Shown: one piece after another, positions 6,531 to 11,065 of the stretch
How the letters are laid out: the number at the start of each line of letters is the position of its first letter
Numbering within the stretch: position 1 is the stretch's first letter
Source: an uncultured Bacilli bacterium
GTDB lineage: Bacteria; Bacillota_I; Bacilli_A; RFN20; CAG-826
DNA: 11,065 nt
Direction: 5' to 3'
NCBI GenBank assembly: GCA_934162685.1
Contig: CAKPJO010000044.1
Coordinates: 1-11,065 of the forward strand
Made by a program: the position numbers and the translations under genes
Notes under the pieces: model-generated
Told to the model about the DNA's origin: nothing
Database searches by the model: none
The model's input: only the letters and a program-made list of their open reading frames with translations

Positions 6531-7311
6531 CAAGATATCTTTATTAGAAGATTATTATTCACATTTTAATGAAGATACACGTTTAAAAACACGTCATGGG
6601 CAAGTAGAATTTTTAACAAATATCAAATATATTGAAAAATACTTAAATAATGATAAATCGAAAAATATCTTAGATATTGGCGCTGGAACAGGCGCTTATA
6701 GTGTTTATTTGGATAACAAAGGATATGATGTTACTGCAGTTGAACTTGTGGAACATAACATTGAAGTTTTTAAGAAAAAGAGAAGCAACTGTAAAATATA
6801 TCAAGGAAATGCATTAGATTTATCGATGTTTAAAGATGATTCTTTTTCTATAACCTTATTATTTGGACCAATGTATCATTTGTTAAATAATGAAGAAAAA
6901 ATGCAAGCCTTAAAAGAAGCAAAAAGAGTTACCAAAAAAGATGGCATTATATTTGTTAGTTATTACATGAATGAATATGCTATTTTAAGTTATGGCTTTA
7001 TAAAACATAATATTATAAATTCTATAAAGGAAGAAAGAATTGATAATTCTTTCCATATGGTTAATAAAGCTAATGACTTATACTCAATGGTAAGGTTAGA
7101 AGATATTAATAAATTTAATAAGCATTTAGCAGTTAAACGCATTAAAATAATTGCCTCTGATGGAGCAAGTGATTATATAAGAGTGTCTCTTAATCAAATG
7201 AGTGAAGAAGAGTTTGAAATTTTCTTAAAGTATCATTTTAGCATTTGTGAAAGGAAAGATTTACTTGGTGCAAGTTCACATATATTAGATATTATAAAGA
7301 AAATAAACTAA
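6508..7311 (+). CDS. Class I SAM-dependent methyltransferase
   Basis: This 267-residue protein has a clear SAM-binding fold: motif I ILDIGAGTGAY (54-64), acidic strand-2 end AVELVEHNIE with Glu79, GNALDL at 100-105, and the motif IV region SITLLFGPMYHLL (114-126), followed by KEAKRVTKKDGIIFV at 136-150. The N-terminal segment YYSHFNEDTRLKTRHGQVEF (17-36) is typical of a widespread Firmicutes methyltransferase family whose substrates are generally unknown. ATG 6508 overlaps the end of the preceding gene by 23 bases in another frame. The upstream purine stretch GAAAGTG is only a weak Shine-Dalgarno site, so translation is probably coupled to ribosomes finishing the upstream gene. The TAA stop overlaps the TAG of the convergent YfhO gene by sharing CTAA (7308-7311). 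Methyltransferase fold is firm; substrate is not known. Confidence 0.88.
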   Translation: MNFQRTNSKISLLEDYYSHFNEDTRLKTRHGQVEFLTNIKYIEKYLNNDKSKNILDIGAGTGAYSVYLDNKGYDVTAVELVEHNIEVFKKKRSNCKIYQGNALDLSMFKDDSFSITLLFGPMYHLLNNEEKMQALKEAKRVTKKDGIIFVSYYMNEYAILSYGFIKHNIINSIKEERIDNSFHMVNKANDLYSMVRLEDINKFNKHLAVKRIKIIASDGASDYIRVSLNQMSEEEFEIFLKYHFSICERKDLLGASSHILDIIKKIN

Positions 7312-10133
7312 GCAACTCCATTGTCTATTTCTTTTTTACTTTTTGTAGCATCGTTTATTTTGATGCTATTTTCTTTTACTTTACCTTTTTTATTAAAGAA
7401 CTTTTCTTTTATCTTCTCATAATATTTATAGTCATATAATAATATGTAAGCAATGGAGATGAAAGATATTATTAAAGCAAAAGTGAATTCATTTGCATGG
7501 TAAGATAAATCCACATTTAATACATCACCTGTTTGATAATTTAAATTGGATAAATCTATGGCAAGAAAAATGTTTTGATTGACTCTTGTTTTGATGGATT
7601 TACCATTGATTTTGACATTCCAATTTTTATCATAAGGAATAGAAGTAGTTAATAATGTTTTTTCTTTGTTATAAATAACAGAACCTTTTAAATGTGATGA
7701 TGTTACTTTTTTAAACTGCAATTCATTAGCTTTTAACTCTTTATAATAGTTATTTAATGTATCAACGTTTTCATAGTAGAAAGAAGGAATAATTTCTACA
7801 TCATCCCAGATTAAATTTTCTTTAAGCATTAGAGTATAGTATTTTTGAGTTTGGCTATTAGTTAATTCAATAGGATTTATTCCATAATTGTACATATTAA
7901 AATAATAGATATTATTACTAGAATAGTTAGATTCATATAAAGCCATATAGTCACTTAATCCTGGTGATATATGATAATAACTTGGATATTTATGAATAGT
8001 ATCATCAATACTTAATCTAAATGTTATGTATCCCGGAAGAGAAGTATTTGTGAGTTTATAATGGCGATCATCAATTTTAGTGATGTTGTTATAGGTAACA
8101 GTATAAGAAATAGGTGTAAATATGTTACCAAAGTTTTTATTAGTTAAATCCATATACATTTGATTTTGATATTCAAATATATCGTATTTTCTAAATTGTG
8201 TTTTTTCTTCGTTTAAGTATACTCCTTGTGTTCCGATTGTTTCTAAACGGTTATTGGCAAGATATCCTAATCCGAGTGCATAGTCATTTTTAAACACATG
8301 AATTTGATCAGCTTCACTATCAAAATCTTTGATTTTAGTTAGATAATCACGAGCGCCAAAGTGACGATTATTAATCATAATACCTTCGCTTTGATTATCA
8401 CGGTCAATAATATAACGAATTCCCATTAATGAGTTTGCGGTTAATGTTGAGCCTAATCCATAGGAATTCCAATTGCCATTTGTATGAAATCCCAAATAAT
8501 TACCAATGTAATTTCTTGTATCTAGTTTATCAACAGAAGAATAATGACTAACTCCAGCATAGTCAAACATAAATGAATCGTTATTGGCTAAGTTATATGT
8601 AGCAAGAGAATTAAATGTCTTCTCCATTCGATAGAACTCATTAGTATCATCATATTCTTTAACGTAATTAATCACGGATGATATTTCTTTATATTGGCTT
8701 TGATATAATTCGTAACTAATGTAATTAGAACTGCCTGTTTCCGTTTCTTTAACATTCGTTGCTATGTTATTAGATGCGCTAGATTTCATATTAATTGTTG
8801 TACAAATAAGCATTATAGACATACCAGCAATAGTCACATATTTATTTTTAAAATTTTTCATAATAAATATGATAAGTAAATTTATAAGACAAAATACAAA
8901 ATCCAAGATAATATTAGTTTCAATATTATTAATGGCGAAAATGGCATAAATAGTGATAATAATGCCAAGTGGAAGGACAAAATGATGACATTTTAATCCA
9001 TCTATATTATTTAACTCACGGGCCGCTAAATAAATTAAGAAGAAGTCAAAAAGGAAAGCAAAACGATGTGGGAACCATACTGGAGCAGACCCACCATGGA
9101 ATAAATTATTTAACCCACTAACGAACATGCATAACACAAATATTGCAATAATTATACCAGCATTAAGACGTTCATCTTTACTAAATTTAGAATTAGCAAA
9201 ATACATAATTGCAAAACTTAAGCATGTAATTCCGATGAATACAAGCGGACCACCAGAAATAATATCGTTCATTCCATTATAAGAATTACTAACAAAATTT
9301 TTTAAGAAATTTGGTAGTTCAATTAAAGTGTTAAAAGTAAATAATGATCGATTATTTATTGATGTTTTGGAACCGACCATGTTAATAATAGCCACTAGCC
9401 AAGCACAAGTACTAAGTCCACCGGCAACTAATGAACCGCAAGCAAAATTTTTATAATGATTTTTAATATCGGATTTTTCTCTCTTTTCACTATATAATTT
9501 AAATAAGAAAAACATGACTACAAATATACAAATCATAAAGCCAGTATAGTAATTAGAAATAATTGCGAGTGTTAAGAAAATACTATAAAGTGTGGATTTT
9601 TTCCCTTCAAACATTTTTTCTAATCCTAATATTACTAATGGTGTCCATAACACTGCGTCAAGGAACATAATGTTGAAATTATAAACAATTACGTATGATA
9701 TTAAAGCGTAAGATACACTAAAAATAAGATTAGAAATGTATTTTTCTTTATATAAATGATTCATTAAAACATGCATTGTAACTCCAATTGTGCCAATTTT
9801 TAAACTTGTAACAATGCTCATGGCAATAGGAAGATTAGAAGAACTTACAAAAAGATAAATAAAATTAAATGGAGAAAATAAGTAATAACAAAATAGTGAT
9901 AACATATCTCCACCTAGAGGTTTAGCAAATGTATAAAAGAAATCATTGTTAGATGTAAATAGTGTTTTATAATAACTTAAAAAAGCAACATATTGACCTT
10001 GTGAATCAACAAATAAAATAGTGGAATCACCAAAAGGAGCAATGCCATTTTCTTTTAATACAATTAAAAATACCCCAAAAGGAATTAGAAAAGCTATTAT
10101 AAAACTAAATATGGTTAATAATTTCTTCTTCAT
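7308..10133 (-). CDS. YfhO-family polytopic membrane protein (GT-C-type glycosyltransferase-like)
   Basis: This 941-residue membrane protein has a hydrophobic N-terminal half (about 1-447, a dozen or so membrane segments), a large extracytoplasmic domain (about 448-880) and one last membrane segment (about 883-901) with a basic cytoplasmic tail. The first outer loop holds GDSTILFVDSQGQY (36-48), with Asp36 and Asp43. Other family-like segments are KPLGGDML (71-78) and FPHRFAF (354-360). YfhO proteins are GT-C-like; Bacillus subtilis YfhO is linked with CsbB in adding sugar to lipoteichoic acid, and Listeria GtlB has a related role. By analogy this protein would move a sugar from a lipid carrier to a surface polymer, but acceptor and sugar are unknown. 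ATG 10133 is preferred because GAGG (10141-10144) lies seven bases upstream; the ATG at 10139 leaves only one base. The stop TAG overlaps the convergent methyltransferase stop. Confidence 0.88.
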   Translation of the reverse strand: MKKKLLTIFSFIIAFLIPFGVFLIVLKENGIAPFGDSTILFVDSQGQYVAFLSYYKTLFTSNNDFFYTFAKPLGGDMLSLFCYYLFSPFNFIYLFVSSSNLPIAMSIVTSLKIGTIGVTMHVLMNHLYKEKYISNLIFSVSYALISYVIVYNFNIMFLDAVLWTPLVILGLEKMFEGKKSTLYSIFLTLAIISNYYTGFMICIFVVMFFLFKLYSEKREKSDIKNHYKNFACGSLVAGGLSTCAWLVAIINMVGSKTSINNRSLFTFNTLIELPNFLKNFVSNSYNGMNDIISGGPLVFIGITCLSFAIMYFANSKFSKDERLNAGIIIAIFVLCMFVSGLNNLFHGGSAPVWFPHRFAFLFDFFLIYLAARELNNIDGLKCHHFVLPLGIIITIYAIFAINNIETNIILDFVFCLINLLIIFIMKNFKNKYVTIAGMSIMLICTTINMKSSASNNIATNVKETETGSSNYISYELYQSQYKEISSVINYVKEYDDTNEFYRMEKTFNSLATYNLANNDSFMFDYAGVSHYSSVDKLDTRNYIGNYLGFHTNGNWNSYGLGSTLTANSLMGIRYIIDRDNQSEGIMINNRHFGARDYLTKIKDFDSEADQIHVFKNDYALGLGYLANNRLETIGTQGVYLNEEKTQFRKYDIFEYQNQMYMDLTNKNFGNIFTPISYTVTYNNITKIDDRHYKLTNTSLPGYITFRLSIDDTIHKYPSYYHISPGLSDYMALYESNYSSNNIYYFNMYNYGINPIELTNSQTQKYYTLMLKENLIWDDVEIIPSFYYENVDTLNNYYKELKANELQFKKVTSSHLKGSVIYNKEKTLLTTSIPYDKNWNVKINGKSIKTRVNQNIFLAIDLSNLNYQTGDVLNVDLSYHANEFTFALIISFISIAYILLYDYKYYEKIKEKFFNKKGKVKENSIKINDATKSKKEIDNGVA
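7346..7377 (+). terminator. Intrinsic terminator of the phosphatase/methyltransferase operon, inside the YfhO gene
   Basis: The arms TAGCATC (7346-7352) and GATGCTA (7362-7368) form a seven-base stem with a nine-base loop, followed by TTTTCTTTT on the + strand. It lies 35 bases past the methyltransferase stop, within the antisense coding end of the YfhO gene (encoding KINDATK). The - strand has no T-run after the hairpin, so it acts in the + direction only. Confidence 0.75.
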
Positions 10134-10154
10134 AGTCATACCTCACTTATGCTT

Positions 10155-10184
10155 ATTATACACTTTTTACTTATTTAGTTTTAA
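10155..10184 (-). promoter_or_regulatory. Candidate promoter of the YfhO gene
   Basis: On the - strand a consensus TATAAT (10155-10160) is preceded 18 bases upstream by TTAAAA (10179-10184, 4/6 match to TTGACA). Transcription would start near 10148, giving a leader of about 15 bases with the Shine-Dalgarno site close to its 5' end. The -35 lies in the inverted repeat at 10169-10208. Confidence 0.55.
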
Positions 10185-10208
10185 TTTTATTATAAAAATT
10201 AAATAAGT
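10169..10208. repeat. Imperfect inverted repeat between divergent genes
   Basis: ACTTATTTAGTTTT (10169-10182) and AAAATTAAATAAGT (10195-10208) are reverse complements at 13 of 14 positions, with a 12-base centre; the odd pair would be a G-U wobble in RNA. It covers the candidate -35 of the YfhO gene and lies upstream of the promoter for the gene at 10269. It may be a shared operator, but both arms are AT-rich and chance symmetry is possible. Confidence 0.45.
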
Positions 10209-10223
10209 TAATATTGAAGATGG

Positions 10224-10252
10224 TTGTCATAAGTAACAAATTGTTTTAAAAT
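10224..10252 (+). promoter_or_regulatory. Promoter of the 114-residue gene with a very short leader
   Basis: TTGTCA (10224-10229) and TAAAAT (10247-10252) each match the sigma-A consensus at 5/6 and are 17 bases apart. The predicted start of transcription, about 10259, falls in the Shine-Dalgarno AGGTGA (10258-10263), so the leader would be about ten bases. An in-frame GTG at 10260 sits almost exactly at the predicted +1. Confidence 0.6.
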
Positions 10253-10268
10253 GATTTAGGTGATTGCA

Positions 10269-10613
10269 ATGAAAAATTATGAAGAATGGAAAAAATATAA
10301 GGAAGTAGAAGACGTTAGTAACCCATTTTCCACAAAATATGTGACGCAAAACGATGATGAATTTTATATTGAACCTGTTTTTTATACTATGCTTTCTTCT
10401 TTTAAGGAACATCATCCTAAAAAGATAGAAGATATATTGCAAGAGATGGATAGAGTTGTGAAGGTTAATCACAAAGTCGTTTTTACTGGTAACTATGAAC
10501 ATCCATTAACAATTAATATTGATGATTATGTTGTTTTAGAAATATTTGATATTACCAATAAATTAAAAATATTCGTTGAAGATAAATCTCGTGGTTCAGA
10601 CTACGGAGATTAG
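10269..10613 (+). CDS. Hypothetical protein, 114 residues
   Basis: I do not recognise this protein. It has no signal peptide or membrane segment and should be cytoplasmic. The N-terminus is highly charged (MKNYEEWKKYKEVEDV), the middle looks helical (about 39-65, including KKIEDILQEMDRVVKV), and the C-terminal half looks like beta strands (HKVVFTGN near 68-75, LTINIDDYVVLEIFD near 80-94, KLKIFVED near 98-105), ending in the acidic GSDYGD. ATG 10269 is preferred over the in-frame GTG 10260 because AGGTGA (10258-10263) sits five bases before the ATG and overlaps the GTG. It ends with TAG eleven bases before the next gene, whose Shine-Dalgarno site follows the stop directly, so the two form an operon. 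Coding is supported by a good promoter, the Shine-Dalgarno site and tight spacing. A role linked to the dehydrogenase-like neighbour is conjecture. Confidence 0.8.
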   Translation: MKNYEEWKKYKEVEDVSNPFSTKYVTQNDDEFYIEPVFYTMLSSFKEHHPKKIEDILQEMDRVVKVNHKVVFTGNYEHPLTINIDDYVVLEIFDITNKLKIFVEDKSRGSDYGD

Positions 10614-10624
10614 AAGGAGTACAC

Positions 10625-11065
10625 ATGAGGGTCGGAGTAATTGGTTTAAATGAAGTTTCTTTAGCTAATATTGCTGTATTAGCTAATTTTGGTCATACGC
10701 TTATTGGCTATGATTATAATGAGAGCACTATTGATTTATTAAATAAAGGATTATTTAACATTAATAACAAACAAATAAAAGAATTGTTATATAGTAATAA
10801 AAAATATATAAAATATACTTCTCATGCATCAGATTTAGCAAATGTAGAAGCTCTTATGTTTTTGGATGATATTATAGATAAAAATAGCTATGATGAATTT
10901 ATAAAAGATATAGTAAATATATCAAGTTTTATTGCACAAAATTGTGTGTTTTTATTTAAGAATAAGATGCCAATTGGTACATCAAATAAAATCGAAAAAT
11001 TCTTTACTAAAATTAATAATCGTAATATTCATATTGCCTATCAAGCAGAAATATCATTTCCTAAA
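10625..11065 (+). CDS. Divergent UDP-glucose/GDP-mannose dehydrogenase-like protein, N-terminal part
   Basis: The frame stays open to the window edge, giving the first 147 residues. ATG 10625 follows a strong Shine-Dalgarno AAGGAG (10614-10619) by five bases. The pattern matches the NAD-binding domain of UDP-glucose/GDP-mannose dehydrogenases, which oxidise the C6 hydroxyl of sugar nucleotides to uronic acids: a first strand MRVGVIG, GHTLIGYD ending in Asp30, STIDLLNKG at 34-42, and FKNKMPIGTS (111-120) in place of the usual 'KSTVPVGTT'. Several hallmarks are missing. GxGxxG reads GLNEVS (7-12), the 'EPGL' motif near 45-55 is absent, and the usual 'NPEFL' appears as QAEIS (140-144). The catalytic Cys and Lys region lies beyond the window. 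It may be a diverged enzyme or a homolog that has lost activity. Fold assignment is likely; activity is uncertain. Confidence 0.7.
   Translation, partial: MRVGVIGLNEVSLANIAVLANFGHTLIGYDYNESTIDLLNKGLFNINNKQIKELLYSNKKYIKYTSHASDLANVEALMFLDDIIDKNSYDEFIKDIVNISSFIAQNCVFLFKNKMPIGTSNKIEKFFTKINNRNIHIAYQAEISFPK

Noticed and set aside
8764..8949. Open reading frame of 61 codons on the + strand
   Set aside because: It is antisense within the YfhO gene, with no start signals or recognisable product.
10021..10206. Open reading frame of 61 codons on the + strand
   Set aside because: It is mostly antisense to the YfhO start and runs across its promoter; no Shine-Dalgarno site.
10227..10502. Open reading frame of 91 codons on the - strand
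   Set aside because: It is antisense to the 114-residue gene, which has a good promoter, a Shine-Dalgarno site and operon spacing. The antisense product is a Phe/Ile-rich shadow.
1..11065. TGA read as Trp (genetic code 4)
   Set aside because: Long genes contain no in-frame TGA and the Trp codons checked are TGG; under code 4 in AT-rich DNA, TGA would be common.
1..11065. Mobile elements, CRISPR arrays, tRNA or rRNA genes
   Set aside because: No transposase or integrase, regularly spaced repeats, cloverleaf sequence or rRNA-like tract was seen.

Overview
The window is very AT-rich, densely coded bacterial DNA. Start sites have Shine-Dalgarno motifs, several promoters resemble sigma-A sites, and two intrinsic terminators are visible. 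Together with a type I pullulanase, a PlsC acyltransferase, a YfhO-family membrane protein and a Cwp84-like secreted cysteine peptidase, this suggests a low-GC Firmicute (Bacilli/Clostridia side, possibly an uncultured gut lineage near Erysipelotrichia or Mollicutes). That placement is inference. Every Trp codon I checked is TGG and no long gene has an in-frame TGA, so the standard bacterial code fits. However, all eight stop codons in the window are TAA or TAG, never TGA.

Layout. Positions 1-1232 (+) hold the 3' end of a GH13 pullulanase followed by a PlsC-type acyltransferase, ending in a strong hairpin terminator. Positions 1240-4791 (-) hold one very large secreted, membrane-anchored multidomain protein: signal peptide, papain-like (C1) peptidase, lectin-like domain, bacterial Ig-like domains, helical stalk, C-terminal membrane anchor. 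Positions 4954-7311 (+) hold a compact three-gene operon: a low-molecular-weight protein tyrosine phosphatase, a protein with a spermidine-synthase-like Rossmann fold, and a class I SAM methyltransferase. Its terminator lies inside the 3' end of the next gene. Positions 7308-10133 (-) hold a YfhO-family GT-C-type membrane protein. Divergent from it, 10269 to the window end (+) holds an unrecognised 114-residue protein and the start of a strongly diverged UDP-glucose/GDP-mannose dehydrogenase-like protein.

How the genes work together. Several products act at or near the cell surface: PlsC in phospholipid synthesis, the anchored peptidase, YfhO in probable glycosylation of a surface polymer, and perhaps the nucleotide-sugar-dehydrogenase-like protein. 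The pullulanase belongs to alpha-glucan use. The phosphatase/methyltransferase operon has no obvious substrate in the window. No mobile element, CRISPR array, tRNA or rRNA gene was seen, and no gene-free stretch exceeds about 165 bases.

The least ordinary points are the terminators buried in the coding ends of convergent genes, very short predicted 5' leaders, the architecture of the anchored peptidase, the uncharacterised three-gene operon, and the dehydrogenase homolog whose hallmark glycines are missing.
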